Part shown: one piece after another, positions 1-10,713 of the stretch | Layout of the letters: each line of letters opens with the position of its first letter | How positions within the stretch are numbered: the first letter of the stretch is position 1 | From: Ornithinimicrobium humiphilum | GTDB taxonomy: Bacteria; Actinomycetota; Actinomycetes; Actinomycetales; Dermatophilaceae | Assembly (NCBI RefSeq): GCF_006716885.1 | Contig: NZ_VFPU01000001.1 | Span: forward strand, 2,806,946-2,870,945 | Reading direction: 5' to 3' | Length of the DNA stretch: 64,000 nt | Made by a program: the position numbers and the translations under genes | The notes under the pieces: model-generated | The model's database searches: none | The model's input: the letters and a program-made list of their open reading frames with translations, nothing else | Told to the model about the DNA's origin: nothing

Positions 1-74
1 CCTCCAGCTGGAGGGACCGCCCCGTCGTGCCGTGGACCACCCGCGCGTGGCGGGCGAGCTCGGATCCGGATGGA

Positions 75-1808
<1,734 letters not shown>

Positions 1809-1815
1809 TCAGGTG

Positions 1816-1842
1816 TTATCACTCTCGTGGCGAGAGTGCTAG
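1816..1842 (-). promoter_or_regulatory. CIRCE element 1 (HrcA operator)
   Basis: The sequence reads TTATCACTC, 9 bases, GAGTGCTAG, against the consensus TTAGCACTC-N9-GAGTGCTAA. It has two mismatches, one in each arm, and is the groEL-proximal copy. HrcA binding is inferred from the established consensus. Confidence 0.9.
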
Positions 1843-1850
1843 GTCCATGA

Positions 1851-1877
1851 TTAGCACTCGACCCCTCCGAGTGCAAA
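1851..1877 (-). promoter_or_regulatory. CIRCE element 2 with overlapping promoter
   Basis: The sequence reads TTAGCACTC, 9 bases, GAGTGCAAA, with a perfect left arm. On the minus strand its outer end gives TTGCAC (1871-1876), and 17 bases further comes TAATCA (1848-1853), a plausible -35/-10 pair lying inside the operator, so repressor binding would block RNA polymerase. The promoter call is weaker than the operator call. Confidence 0.88.
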
Positions 1878-1898
1878 TGGCGCGGCCGCGCGTCGGGC

Positions 1899-2735
1899 TC
1901 AGGGCCGGAGCTCGAGCGCCCGCAGGCTGGCGTCGCGCAGCGTCTGGTCCTCCAGGCCCAGCCCACGGCAGGCGCTGACGAGAGCGTCGACCCCCGCGAG
2001 CCCCCCGTCGAGCACCTCGGTGAAGCGCTCGGCCATCTGGGTCAGCTGGGCGCACTGGGCCTCGACGAAGGCGCGGTCGACGACCCTGCCGTGCCCGGGG
2101 ACCCAGAGGTCGCACAGCTCGGCGGCGGGCCTGGCCAGCAGCGTGCGCAAGGTGGCGGCCCACTCCAGGGGGTAGGAGTCCTCCATCGCCGGGTCCGCGC
2201 CCTCCTCGACGAGGTCGCCGGCGAAGACGACGTGCGCGTCGGGCACGGCCACGGCCAGGTCGTGGTCGGTGTGCCCCCGGCCCGACCAGAGGAGCTCGAC
2301 GGTGCGTCCGCCGAGGTCCAGGACGGTGTCCTCCTCGACGAGGTAGAAGGGCGGGACGAGCTCGGTCTCCTCCATCATCCGGGCCATCTCCTCCCGGTCG
2401 GTGGCGCGGAGGTGCTCGACCACCTGCTCGCGCTGGTGCTCCCCCGTCCGCAGCAGGTCGTCGACCAGGCCGACGTGCGCGTAGATCTGCGAGTCGCGGA
2501 AGGCGGAGTTGCCGAAGCAGTGGTCGTAGTGGGCGTGGGTGTTGACGACCACGATCTCGAGGTCGGTGATCTCGCGCACCGCGGCGAGCAGCTCCAGGCC
2601 GTGCTCGTGATAGCTGCGGGTGTCGATGACCAGCGCCCGCTCCTGCCCCACGACGAGGCCGCAGTTGAGCTTGAGCTCCTCGTGGCGTCGCACGAACACT
2701 CCGGGCGCGACGCTGCGCCAGGTCACCTCCGCCAT
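1899..2735 (-). CDS. MBL-fold metallo-hydrolase, 278 aa
   Basis: This is a metallo-beta-lactamase-fold hydrolase, probably cytosolic because no signal peptide is visible. The zinc-binding motif THAHYDH lies at residues 66-72, preceded by the VIDTR strand-turn at 36-40, and GHTDHD and the later GDLVEEG and PGHG segments match the remaining ligand positions of the fold. The substrate is unknown; the family includes glyoxalase II, lactonases and nucleases. It is a single gene between the CIRCE elements of groEL and the divergent stress-protein operon. Confidence 0.85.
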   Translation of the reverse strand: MAEVTWRSVAPGVFVRRHEELKLNCGLVVGQERALVIDTRSYHEHGLELLAAVREITDLEIVVVNTHAHYDHCFGNSAFRDSQIYAHVGLVDDLLRTGEHQREQVVEHLRATDREEMARMMEETELVPPFYLVEEDTVLDLGGRTVELLWSGRGHTDHDLAVAVPDAHVVFAGDLVEEGADPAMEDSYPLEWAATLRTLLARPAAELCDLWVPGHGRVVDRAFVEAQCAQLTQMAERFTEVLDGGLAGVDALVSACRGLGLEDQTLRDASLRALELRP

Positions 2736-2866
2736 GCCGGCCAGTCTACGGGCCCCGGCCGGGCCGCCGGGCCACCCGCGGGGCCGCGACGTGCCGGTTC
2801 GGGTGGAACGGCCCGGGGGGCGTCGTTACGTTGCCAGGCACCTCCTCCACCGTCGAAGGACGTCGT

Positions 2867-3313
2867 ATGCCGTTCCCGCACCGCATCCTGCTCGCCAGCG
2901 ACGGGTCACCGACCGCCCGGCTGGCGCACCACCGCACCCTCGAGCTGGCGCGCGCGACGGGGGCCGAGGTCCACGTCGTCCACGTCGCGCTCATCTCCCC
3001 CTGGACGCACCCCGTGCCCCTGAGTCCCGCGCTGCGCGAGCGCGTCGAGGACGAGGCCCGACCGGTGCTCGACTCCGTCGTCGCCTCCTTCGAGGCCGAG
3101 GGGATGCCGGTGACGCCCCACCTGAGGTCGGGGCGGGCCACCGACGAGATCCTGCGGCTGCGCGACCAGCTGGACGCCGACCTCGTCGTCCTCGGCAACC
3201 GCGGCCATAACGCCTTCTCCCGGGTCCTGCTCGGCAGCGACGCCGAGAGCGTCGTGCGGCACGCGCCCTGCGCCGTCCTCGTGGTCCGCGCCGACGAGGA
3301 GGCGGGTCGGTGA
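2867..3313 (+). CDS. Universal stress protein (UspA family), 148 aa
   Basis: A single UspA domain starts at MPFPHRILLASDGS. The ATP-binding signature G-X2-G-X9-G-S is present as GNRGHNAFSRVLLGS near the C-terminus, so this is the nucleotide-binding subclass. The ATG at 2867 is preceded by GAAGGA with 6 bases of spacing, which decides against an upstream in-frame start at 2831. Its stop overlaps the start of the downstream symporter gene by 4 bases. In actinobacteria Usp domains often accompany transporters, so a regulatory role on the symporter is possible but inferred. Confidence 0.93.
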   Translation: MPFPHRILLASDGSPTARLAHHRTLELARATGAEVHVVHVALISPWTHPVPLSPALRERVEDEARPVLDSVVASFEAEGMPVTPHLRSGRATDEILRLRDQLDADLVVLGNRGHNAFSRVLLGSDAESVVRHAPCAVLVVRADEEAGR

Positions 3314-4980
3314 CCGCGGCGGCGCTCGTGCTGCCGGCGCAGGCGGGCGGCGAGGGCGGGATGCCGAACTTCACCGTCACCGCCCTCGACCTCACGGTGA
3401 TCATCGCCTACCTGCTGCTGAGCCGGATCATCCCGCTCGTGGCCAGCAGCCGGATGAAGAAGAAGGCCAAGGCGGGCGGGCACGAGAGCGACGAGTCCGA
3501 GGACTACTTCCTGGGCGGTCGCAACTTCATCTGGCCGTTCGTGGCGCTCTCGCTGGTGGCGACCAACATGTCCGGCGCGACCTTCGTCGGGCTGGCCGGC
3601 GGCGCCTACGAGCAGGGCATCTCGATCTTCGCCTACGAGTGGATGTCGGCCGTCATCCTCGTGATCTTCGTCTTCTTCATCCTGCCCTTCTACCTGCGCT
3701 CGAAGGTCTTCACGCTCCCGGAGTACCTCGAGAAGCGCTACGACCGCCGCTCCCGGATGGCGTTCGCGGGCTTCAACCTCTTCGCCAACATGTTCATCGA
3801 CATGGCCGCGGCGCTCTTCGCCGGCGCGGTCATCGTCAAGGTGCTCTACCCCGGCATCCCGATGATCGTCTCGGTGGCCGCGCTCGCCCTCCTCGCCGCG
3901 ATCTACACGGTGATCGGCGGCCTCGGGGCGGTCATGATCTCAGACTCGATCCAGGCCACGGTGACCCTGATCGGCGGCGTGATCGTCCTCGTCGCGACCT
4001 TCAACGCGATCGAGTCGTGGGACGCCATGACGAAGGTGGCCGGCGACGAGAAGATGAGCCTCATCCTGCCCCCGGACCACCCCGACCTCCCCTGGCCCGG
4101 CCTGATCACCGGCGTCCTCGTCATCGGCCTCTACTACTGGACCACCAACCAGCTGGTGGTGCAGCGCACGCTGGGCGCCCGCTCGCTCGACCACGGCCGG
4201 TGGGGCTCGCTCTTCGCCGGCCTCATCAAGCTGACCTTCCTCTTCCTCTTCATCCTGCCGGGCGTCATGGCGCTGAGCCTCTACCCCGAGCTCGAGGAGT
4301 CGGACACCGTCTTCCCCACGCTGGTCTTCGACCTGCTGCCCGTGGGGCTGCGCGGCCTGATCCTCGCCGCGGTCATCGCCGCGATCACCTCGACGGTGGA
4401 CTCGATCCTCAACTCGGCCTCGACGATCGTGACGATGGACTTCGTCAAGACGTTCCGACCCGACACCTCCCAGCGCAAGCTCGTCTTCACCGGCCGGGTC
4501 GCCACCGTCGTCGCCCTCGTCGTGGCGATCGTGTGGGCCCCCTTCATCGGGCAGTTCGACACGCTCTACGAGTACCTGCAGTCGGTGCTGTCCTTCCTGG
4601 TCCCGCCGGTGGTCGTGGTCTTCCTCGCCGGCATCGCGTGGAAGCGGATCAGCGCCACCGCGGCCTTCACCACCCTGGTGGTCATGCAGCCGCTGGGCGT
4701 GGTGGGCTTCGTCGTCACCCAGGTGCTGCCCGAGGAGCCGACGATCCAGTTCCTCTACGCCTCGGGCATCAGCCTGGCGCTCTCGGTGCTCCTCATCGTC
4801 GTCGTCAGCCTGGTGGGTCCGTCCCCGGACGAGGAGAAGACCGACGAGTTCACCTGGAAGAACTCCTACTGGACCGCCGAGAGCAAGGAGCTCAAGAGCA
4901 CGCCGGTCTGGGCCAACTACCGCTACCTGTCGATCGGGTTGCTCGCCGTCACGGCCGTCATCGTCGTGCTCTTCGCCTGA
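3310..4980 (+). CDS. Sodium:solute symporter (SSS family), 556 aa
   Basis: This is a multi-pass inner-membrane symporter of the SSS/SGLT type. Hydrophobic segments recur through the whole protein, and the family hallmark EDYFLGGRNFIWP plus LVATNMSGATFVG of TM1 are clear around residues 60-100. The length is typical. The GTG start at 3310 overlaps the usp stop and has GAGGAGG 7 bases before it; an ATG at 3361 (MPNFTVTALDLT) is a possible alternative. The substrate cannot be read from the sequence (sugar, inositol and carboxylate carriers all occur in the family). A bidirectional hairpin follows directly. Confidence 0.93.
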   Translation: MTAAALVLPAQAGGEGGMPNFTVTALDLTVIIAYLLLSRIIPLVASSRMKKKAKAGGHESDESEDYFLGGRNFIWPFVALSLVATNMSGATFVGLAGGAYEQGISIFAYEWMSAVILVIFVFFILPFYLRSKVFTLPEYLEKRYDRRSRMAFAGFNLFANMFIDMAAALFAGAVIVKVLYPGIPMIVSVAALALLAAIYTVIGGLGAVMISDSIQATVTLIGGVIVLVATFNAIESWDAMTKVAGDEKMSLILPPDHPDLPWPGLITGVLVIGLYYWTTNQLVVQRTLGARSLDHGRWGSLFAGLIKLTFLFLFILPGVMALSLYPELEESDTVFPTLVFDLLPVGLRGLILAAVIAAITSTVDSILNSASTIVTMDFVKTFRPDTSQRKLVFTGRVATVVALVVAIVWAPFIGQFDTLYEYLQSVLSFLVPPVVVVFLAGIAWKRISATAAFTTLVVMQPLGVVGFVVTQVLPEEPTIQFLYASGISLALSVLLIVVVSLVGPSPDEEKTDEFTWKNSYWTAESKELKSTPVWANYRYLSIGLLAVTAVIVVLFA

Positions 4981-5001
4981 CCGGCCGGGTCCGGCCGGTC
5001 A
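4978..5001. terminator. Bidirectional hairpin between symporter and fhs
   Basis: A perfect 9-bp stem, TGACCGGCC / GGCCGGTCA, encloses a 6-base loop and begins at the symporter stop codon. It sits between two convergent genes; no clear T-run follows, as is usual in high-GC actinobacteria. Confidence 0.75.
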
Positions 5002-5014
5002 GGCCCGACGTCCG

Positions 5015-6682
5015 TCAGGACAGCCCGCTGATCGTCCCGTCGCCGGCGATGTCCATGCCGACGGCGGCGGGCACCTTGGGCAGCCCGGGCATGCGCAGGA
5101 TGTCGCCGGTGAGCGCGACCACGAAGCCGGCCCCGGCGTTGACCACGAGCTCGCGCACGGTGATGCGGAAGCCGCGGGGCGCGCCGAGCAGCGTGGGGTC
5201 GTCGGAGAAGGAGTACTGCGTCTTGGCCATGCAGACCGGCAGCGAGCCGTGCCCGTTGGCCTCGAGGTCGGCCAGCTGGGTGCGGGCGGCCGGCGCGAGG
5301 TCGACGCCGTCGGCGCGGTAGATCTCGGTGGCGATCGTCTCGATCTTGGTCAGCAGGTCGTCCTCGGCGGAGTAGAGCGGGGTGAAGGTGCTCTCCCGGT
5401 CGCACAGCTCGACGACCGTGCGGGCCAGCTCCTCGCCACCGGCGCCGCCGTGGGCGAAGACCTCCGAGAGCGCGACCTCGACCCCCAGCTCGGCGCACCG
5501 GCGGCGCACCAGGTCGAGCTCGGCGTCGGTGTCGTCGGGGAAGCGGTTGAGGGCGACGACGGCGGGCACGCCGAACTTCGCGACGTTCTCCAGGTGCTGC
5601 TCGAGGTTGACCAGGCCCGTGCCGAGCGCCTCCAGGTCCTCCCCCGCCAGCTCCTTCTTGTCCTTGCCGCCGTTGAGCTTGAGGGCGCGGACGGTGGCCA
5701 CCACGACGACGGCGTCAGGTGCGATGCCGCCGGCCGGGCAGACGATGTCGAAGAACTTCTCGGCGCCCAGGTCGGCCCCGAAGCCGGCCTCGGTCACGAC
5801 GTAGTCGGCGAGCTTGAGCGCGGTCTGCGTGGCCAGGATCGAGTTGTTGCCGTGGGCGATGTTGGCGAACGGCCCGCCGTGGATGATCGCCGGCGTGTTC
5901 TCCAGGGTCTGGACCAGGTTGGGCCGGATGGCGTCCTTCATCAGGAGGGCCATCGCGCCGGGAGCCTGCAGGTCGGCGGCGGTCACCGGACGCTTGTCGT
6001 AGGTGTAGCCCACGATCATCCGGCCGAAACGCTCCTTGAGATCGTCCAGGCTGGTCGCCAGGCACAGAGCGGCCATGATCTCGCTGGCCACGGTGATCTC
6101 GAAGCCGGACTCGCGCACCACCCCGTCGCCGACCTTGCCCAGGCCGATGACGATGTTGCGCAGCGCACGGTCGTTCATGTCCATCACGCGCGGCCAGGTG
6201 ATGCGCTTGGGGTTGATGCCGAGCGGGTTGCCCTGGTGGAGGCTGTTGTCGAGCAGGGCGGCGAGCAGGTTGTGCGCCGAGGTGATGGCGTGGAAGTCGC
6301 CGGTGAAGTGCAGGTTGATGTCGTCCATCGGCACCACCTGGGCGTAGCCGCCACCGGCCGCGCCGCCCTTCATCCCGAAGGACGGGCCGAGGGAGGGCTC
6401 GCGCAGGGTCGTCATCGCGCGGTGGCCGATGCGGTTGAGCGCCATGGACAGGCCGACGTTGGTGGTGGTCTTGCCCTCGCCCGCGGCCGTGGGGTTGATC
6501 GCGGTGCAGAGGATGAGCTTGCCGTCGGGGCGGTCGCGCAGCCGGTCCAGCACGTCCAGGGAGATCTTCGCCTTGGTGTGCCCGTAGGGCTCGTAGTCCT
6601 CGGTGGTCAGCCCCAGGCCCTCGGCGATCTCGCCGATCGGGCGGAGCGTGGCCTCCTGGGCGATCTCGACATCCGTCTTCAC
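5015..6682 (-). CDS. fhs: Formate--tetrahydrofolate ligase, 555 aa
   Basis: The enzyme joins formate to tetrahydrofolate with ATP, giving 10-formyl-THF for one-carbon metabolism. Full length for the family. The P-loop-like [10 protein letters not shown] lies at residues 64-73, followed by the conserved region around [20 protein letters not shown]. The GTG start has AAGGAGG upstream with about 10 bases of spacing. It is a single gene, transcribed towards the symporter, with a shared hairpin between the two. Confidence 0.97.
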   Translation of the reverse strand: MKTDVEIAQEATLRPIGEIAEGLGLTTEDYEPYGHTKAKISLDVLDRLRDRPDGKLILCTAINPTAAGEGKTTTNVGLSMALNRIGHRAMTTLREPSLGPSFGMKGGAAGGGYAQVVPMDDINLHFTGDFHAITSAHNLLAALLDNSLHQGNPLGINPKRITWPRVMDMNDRALRNIVIGLGKVGDGVVRESGFEITVASEIMAALCLATSLDDLKERFGRMIVGYTYDKRPVTAADLQAPGAMALLMKDAIRPNLVQTLENTPAIIHGGPFANIAHGNNSILATQTALKLADYVVTEAGFGADLGAEKFFDIVCPAGGIAPDAVVVVATVRALKLNGGKDKKELAGEDLEALGTGLVNLEQHLENVAKFGVPAVVALNRFPDDTDAELDLVRRRCAELGVEVALSEVFAHGGAGGEELARTVVELCDRESTFTPLYSAEDDLLTKIETIATEIYRADGVDLAPAARTQLADLEANGHGSLPVCMAKTQYSFSDDPTLLGAPRGFRITVRELVVNAGAGFVVALTGDILRMPGLPKVPAAVGMDIAGDGTISGLS

Positions 6683-6812
6683 CGTGCACCGGCCTCCTTG
6701 AGCGCGCCTCGTGGGACCGACGCCGGCCCACGCAGGGCAACGTTACCCATCGCGGCGCCCGGCGACGGACGACCACCACGCCCCGGGTATGCCGTGCACC
6801 CCGGACGCAGCA

Positions 6813-6841
6813 ACGCCCGGCGCCGTGAGGTCGCCGGGCGT
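6813..6841 (-). terminator. Hairpin downstream of the DUF3263 gene
   Basis: A 10-bp perfect stem, ACGCCCGGCG / CGCCGGGCGT, with a 9-base loop lies 18 bases past the DUF3263 stop on the minus strand. Confidence 0.65.
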
Positions 6842-6858
6842 CGGTGGAACCTGGGAGG

Positions 6859-7146
6859 TCAGACCTCGATGCCGAGGCGCCGCGCGGAGCGCGTGCGCTG
6901 GCGACGGGCGCGCTGACGGCGAAGACGCTTGATGAGCATCGGGTCGTAGGCGAGCGCGTCCTCGCTGTCGATGAGCTGGTTGAGGATCTGGTAGTAGCGG
7001 GTCGGGCTCAGGTCGAAGAGGTCCTTGACGGCCTGCTCCTTGGACCCGGCGTACTTCCACCACTGGTGCTCGAAGTCGAGGATCTGACGGTCGCGCTCTG
7101 ACAGGGAGGTCGACTCGTCGACATGCACCCGCGGCGCCGCACCCAT
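6859..7146 (-). CDS. DUF3263 domain protein, 95 aa
   Basis: This small basic protein is found across actinobacteria, and its function is not established. A helix-turn-helix-like stretch (SERDRQILDFEHQWW, then KEQAVKDLFDLSPTRYYQIL) suggests DNA binding, and the C-terminal third is rich in Arg (LIKRLRRQRARRQRTRSARR). The ATG at 7146 has AGAGGA about 7 bases before it and is preferred over a TTG at 7173 that lacks a ribosome site. Confidence 0.85.
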   Translation of the reverse strand: MGAAPRVHVDESTSLSERDRQILDFEHQWWKYAGSKEQAVKDLFDLSPTRYYQILNQLIDSEDALAYDPMLIKRLRRQRARRQRTRSARRLGIEV

Positions 7147-7262
7147 CGATCGTCCTCTCGCTCGTCCCTGCAACCTGACCGGAAGTCTACGGCACGGGAA
7201 CTACAGGCGTGTCATTTCCGGTCGAGCGAGTCGCCGCGTCGTGCACGACATACCCTCGTGCC

Positions 7263-7937
7263 GTGCCCGCCCCGCTCCGCACCCTGGTCCACCCGACCTG
7301 GGCCGACGCCCTCGCGCCGGCCGAGGAGACCGTCGCCCGGCTCGGCGAGTTCCTGCGCGAGGAGCTGGCGTCGGGGCGGGGCTACCTCCCGGCGGGCGAG
7401 CACGTGCTGCGCGCCTTCGAGCGACCCCTCGACGAGGTGCGGGTGCTGATCGTCGGGCAGGACCCCTATCCGACGCCCGGGCACGCGGTGGGCCTGAGCT
7501 TCTCGGTGGCGCCCGACGTGCGCCCGGTCCCACGGAGCCTGCAGAACATCTTCGCCGAGCTCGAGGCCGACCTCGGCTGCCCGCCGCCGCCCCACGGCGA
7601 CCTGACGCCGTGGACCGAGCGCGGCGTCCTGCTCCTCAACCGCGTGCTCACCGTGCGGCCGGGTGCCCCCGCCAGCCACCGGGGCAAGGGCTGGGAGCAG
7701 GTGACCGAGCTCGCGATCGAGGCGCTGGTGCGCCGCGGCGGGCCGCTCGTCGCGATCCTCTGGGGCCGAGACGCCCGCAACCTGGCACCACGGCTCGGTG
7801 ACGTGCCGCGGGTCGAGAGCGCCCACCCCTCGCCGTTGTCGGCGCGCAACGGCTTCTTCGGCTCGCGGCCGTTCAGCCGCGCCAACGAGCTGCTGGTCCG
7901 CCAGGGCGCGGACCCGATCGACTGGAGGTTGACGTGA
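7263..7937 (+). CDS. ung: Uracil-DNA glycosylase (family 1), 224 aa
   Basis: The enzyme removes uracil from DNA in base-excision repair. The water-activating motif GQDPYP is at residues 65-70 (catalytic Asp67); proline replaces the usual histidine of GQDPYH, as known for mycobacterial Ung. The DNA-intercalation loop HPSPLS and the following [14 protein letters not shown] are intact. The GTG at 7263 gives the family N-terminus ([13 protein letters not shown]); the frame is open upstream without homology. The gene overlaps the next one by 4 bases. Confidence 0.96.
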   Translation: MPAPLRTLVHPTWADALAPAEETVARLGEFLREELASGRGYLPAGEHVLRAFERPLDEVRVLIVGQDPYPTPGHAVGLSFSVAPDVRPVPRSLQNIFAELEADLGCPPPPHGDLTPWTERGVLLLNRVLTVRPGAPASHRGKGWEQVTELAIEALVRRGGPLVAILWGRDARNLAPRLGDVPRVESAHPSPLSARNGFFGSRPFSRANELLVRQGADPIDWRLT

Positions 7938-8785
7938 CGCAGCAGGACCCCCGCCCGGACGACGTGCGCGGCGCGCTGGTGCACGGCGCGGCGGGCAGCG
8001 TCCGCCCGCAGCCGCGCACATGGACGCGCTACGTGGCGATCGGGGACTCCTTCACCGAGGGCATGAGCGACCGCGATCCGGAGCGGCCCGACGGCTTCGT
8101 CGGGTGGGCCGACCGACTGGCCGGGCTGCTGGCGCCCCACGCCGAGGAGTTCTCCTACGCCAACCTCGCGGTGCGGGGGCGCAAGCTCGCCGACGTCGCC
8201 GGTCCGCAGGTCGACGCCGCGCTGGCGCTGCAGCCCGACCTCGTGAGCATCGTCGGCGGGGGCAACGACATCCTGCGCCCGCGCGCCGACGTCGACGCCC
8301 TCGCCGCGACCCTCGACGCCGCGGTCGCCCGGATCCGCGCGACCGGGGCCGACGTGCTTCTGGCGACGCCCACGGACCCGGTCGGGGCGCCGATCATCGG
8401 CCGCACCCGGGGACGCGCCGGCGTCTACGTCTCGCACGTCTGGTCCATCGCCCAGCGGCACGGCTGCTTCGTGCTCAACCAGTGGGCCTGCGACTTCCTC
8501 CAGGACTGGCGGATGTGGGCCGACGACCGGATCCACATGACGACCGAGGGGCACCGGAGGGTGGCGCTCGCCGCCTACGCGGCGCTCGGCCACGACCCGG
8601 ACGACGCCGACTGGCACCTGCCGCTGCCCCCGCAGCCGGCCCCGGGGATCGTCGAGAGCGTGCGCGGCAACGCGCAGTGGGTGCGCGAGCACGCCGGCCC
8701 GTGGGTGCAGCGGCGCCTGCAGGGCCGATCCTCCGGCGACGGGCGCGTCGCCAAGCGCCCCGACCTCGGCCCGGTCGACCGATGA
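7934..8785 (+). CDS. SGNH/GDSL-family hydrolase, 283 aa
   Basis: This is an esterase or lipase-like enzyme of the SGNH superfamily. Block I is GDSFTEG at 37-43 (Ser39 as nucleophile), block III is VGGGNDI, and the Asp/His block appears as [11 protein letters not shown], so the catalytic set is complete. No signal peptide is seen, so it is probably cytoplasmic. The GTG start overlaps the ung stop and its own stop overlaps the following ATG, so ung, this gene and the aldolase gene form one transcript. The substrate is unknown. Confidence 0.88.
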   Translation: MTQQDPRPDDVRGALVHGAAGSVRPQPRTWTRYVAIGDSFTEGMSDRDPERPDGFVGWADRLAGLLAPHAEEFSYANLAVRGRKLADVAGPQVDAALALQPDLVSIVGGGNDILRPRADVDALAATLDAAVARIRATGADVLLATPTDPVGAPIIGRTRGRAGVYVSHVWSIAQRHGCFVLNQWACDFLQDWRMWADDRIHMTTEGHRRVALAAYAALGHDPDDADWHLPLPPQPAPGIVESVRGNAQWVREHAGPWVQRRLQGRSSGDGRVAKRPDLGPVDR

Positions 8786-9459
8786 GCGCCCCCTTCCGGT
8801 CGCCGCGCGGGCTGTGGCTGACCGTCCTGGGCGCCGACCAGCTCGAGGCGCTGCCGCTCGAGGGCGCCGGCTGGCTCGGCGTCGACCTGCAGCACGGCTG
8901 CCTCGAGGTCCGGGACCTCGCCGGCATCCTCCGCGTCAGCCCGGTCCCGGTGCTCGCCAGGGCGGCGTCGCAGGACACCGCGCACCTGGCGCGGGTGCTC
9001 GACACCGGGGTCGCGGGCGTGATCGTGCCCGGGGTCGGCTCGGGGCAGGAGGCGGCCGCCCTCGTCGCGGCGGCCCGGATCCCGCCCGAGGGCCGGCGCA
9101 GCACGGGTATGTCGCGCTCCGCCCTGGTCGGTGGACCCGCCCGGCCCCTGCTGCTGGCGATGGTCGAGACCGCCGAGGGGCTGGCCGCGGCCGAGGACAT
9201 CGCCGGCTGCCCCGGCGTGGACGGCGTCTTCGTCGGTCCCTACGACCTGTCGCTGTCGCTGGGTCGACCCTCGGTGGTCGACGACGAGGTCGTCGAGGGG
9301 ATCCGACGGGTGGCCCGGGTGGCGGCCGGGGCGGGCGTGCTCGCCGGCACCTTCAGCGGGTCGCGGGAGCTCGACCCCCTGCTGCCGCCGCTGGACCTGG
9401 TGGCCGTCGACTCCGACGTCGCCGCGCTCCGGCTCGGGGCGGCCGCGCTCCTCGCCTGA
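8782..9459 (+). CDS. HpcH/HpaI (CitE-like) aldolase family protein, 225 aa
   Basis: The protein has the TIM-barrel pattern of the HpcH/HpaI aldolases: GWLGVDLQHG, then an Arg/Ala strand (VPVLARAAS), the GVAGVIVPGV strand, MVETAEGLAAAEDIA with the metal-binding Glu, and GVFVGPYDLSLSLG with the metal-binding Asp region. Such enzymes cleave or form 4-hydroxy-2-oxo acids with a divalent metal; the substrate here is unknown. It overlaps the SGNH gene by 4 bases. It is slightly shorter than the usual 250-260 residues. Confidence 0.85.
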   Translation: MSAPFRSPRGLWLTVLGADQLEALPLEGAGWLGVDLQHGCLEVRDLAGILRVSPVPVLARAASQDTAHLARVLDTGVAGVIVPGVGSGQEAAALVAAARIPPEGRRSTGMSRSALVGGPARPLLLAMVETAEGLAAAEDIAGCPGVDGVFVGPYDLSLSLGRPSVVDDEVVEGIRRVARVAAGAGVLAGTFSGSRELDPLLPPLDLVAVDSDVAALRLGAAALLA

Positions 9460-9505
9460 GTCCGGGCCGGTCGGCCCTGAGGGCCCCGTTCTGGCGCGCG
9501 GGCCC

Positions 9506-9555
9506 TGGAAATGCCGCAGATGCGGCCCTATGCTCGCTTCCATGACGCAGATGCG
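9506..9555 (+). promoter_or_regulatory. Promoter and tandem operator of the molybdate operon
   Basis: TGGAAA (9506-9511), 17 bases, then TATGCT (9529-9534) gives a -35/-10 pair that places transcription start at about the ATG (9542), so the mRNA is probably leaderless. A perfect inverted repeat GCCGCA-GA-TGCGGC (9513-9526) fills the spacer. The element ATGNCGCAGATGCG occurs at 9511-9524 and again at 9542-9555, exactly 31 bp apart, the second copy overlapping the start codon. This looks like a two-site operator for the regulator encoded immediately downstream (inference). Confidence 0.7.
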
Positions 9556-9934
9556 TGTCCGTGACGCCGCCGAGCTGCTCGGGGTCTCCCCCGACACCGT
9601 GCGCCGGGCCATCGAGGCCGGCCGCCTCCCCGCGACGAAGGACGCCGCGGGGCGGACGGTCGTCGAGGGCCGGGACGTCGCCGCACTGGCCCAGGAGCAC
9701 GCGACCCCGGGACCGGGCGGCACCGGCTCCAGCTCGGCCCGCAACCAGCTGCGCGGCATCGTCACCCGGGTCCTCAGCGACACCGTGATGTCCCAGGTCG
9801 ACGTCCAGGCGGGCCCGTTCCGGCTCGTCTCGCTCCTCTCCACCGAGGCGGTGCACGAGCTCGGCCTCGAGCCGGGCTCGGTCGTCGTCGCCTCCGTCAA
9901 GGCCACCCACGTCACGCTGGAGGCGCCCGCGTGA
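9542..9934 (+). CDS. HTH-Mop molybdate-responsive regulator, 130 aa
   Basis: The N-terminal half (residues 1-55) is an excisionase/MerR-like helix-turn-helix (RDAAELLGVSPDTVRRAIEAGRL). The C-terminal half (about 68-130) is a single TOBE/Mop domain, which in this superfamily binds molybdate (NQLRGIVTRVLSDTVMSQVDV). This arrangement is a small ModE-like sensor. It heads the operon and overlaps modA by 4 bases, so it probably senses molybdate and controls its own operon through the repeats that flank its start codon (inference). Confidence 0.85.
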   Translation: MTQMRVRDAAELLGVSPDTVRRAIEAGRLPATKDAAGRTVVEGRDVAALAQEHATPGPGGTGSSSARNQLRGIVTRVLSDTVMSQVDVQAGPFRLVSLLSTEAVHELGLEPGSVVVASVKATHVTLEAPA

Positions 9935-10713
9935 GAGGCGGCTCCCGGAGCGGCGCGACCGCCGGGGGCGGGACCGCTGCCGTGGTGCGAGCGGCCGCCA
10001 TCGTGGCGGCCATCCCCCTCGCCCTCGCCGGGTGCGGCTCCCCCGACGACGCCGAGACCCTCACCGTGCTCGCCGCCGCCTCGCTGGCGGACGTCCTGCC
10101 GGCCGTCGCCGACGACCTCGAGGCCGACCACCCGGGGCTGCGGGTCGAGCTCTCCTTCGCCGCCAGCTCGACCGTCGTGCAGCAGGTCGACGAGGGGGCG
10201 CCCGCCGACGTCGTCGCGCTGGCCGACGAGGCCGCGCTCGACCCGCTCGACCCGCGGCCCGAGCACGGCGACCCTGTGCTCTTCGCCACCAACACGCTCC
10301 GCATCGTGGTCCCGGCCGACAACCCGGCGGGCATCGGCTCCCCCGACGACCTGGAGCGCGACGGCGTGCGGCTGGTCGTGTGCGCGGCCCAGGTGCCGTG
10401 CGGCCGGGCCACGGCGACGCTCCTCGAGCAGCTGGGGATCGAGCCAGCCGTCGCCTCCCACGAGCAGGACGTCCGCGCCACCCTGACCAAGGTGGTCCTC
10501 GGGGAGGCCGACGCCGGGGTCGTCTACGCCACGGACGCCGCCTCCGCGTCCGACGCGGTCAGCGTGGTGCCGCTGCCCGCCGGGGCCGAGGTGCGCACGG
10601 CATACCCGGTGCTGAGGGTGTCCGACCACCCGCTCGCGGACGCCTTCGTCGAGGAGCTCCTGTCGGAGCGCGGTCGGGCGCACCTGGCCGACGCGGGGTT
10701 CGGGCTGCCGTGA
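9931..10713 (+). CDS. modA: Molybdate ABC transporter substrate-binding lipoprotein, 260 aa
   Basis: This is a secreted, lipid-anchored binding protein: a positively charged N-terminus, a hydrophobic segment from about 19 to 33, and the lipobox LAGC with Cys35. The mature part begins LTVLAAASLADVLP, with the AAS and AASST motifs that line the oxyanion pocket of ModA proteins. The GTG start overlaps the regulator stop by 4 bases and the stop overlaps modB by 4 bases. Confidence 0.93.
   Translation: MRGGSRSGATAGGGTAAVVRAAAIVAAIPLALAGCGSPDDAETLTVLAAASLADVLPAVADDLEADHPGLRVELSFAASSTVVQQVDEGAPADVVALADEAALDPLDPRPEHGDPVLFATNTLRIVVPADNPAGIGSPDDLERDGVRLVVCAAQVPCGRATATLLEQLGIEPAVASHEQDVRATLTKVVLGEADAGVVYATDAASASDAVSVVPLPAGAEVRTAYPVLRVSDHPLADAFVEELLSERGRAHLADAGFGLP

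Noticed and set aside
1..14. CCTCCAGCTGGAGG palindrome at the left edge
   Set aside because: It has no loop and is cut by the window edge, so it cannot be judged as a terminator of groEL.
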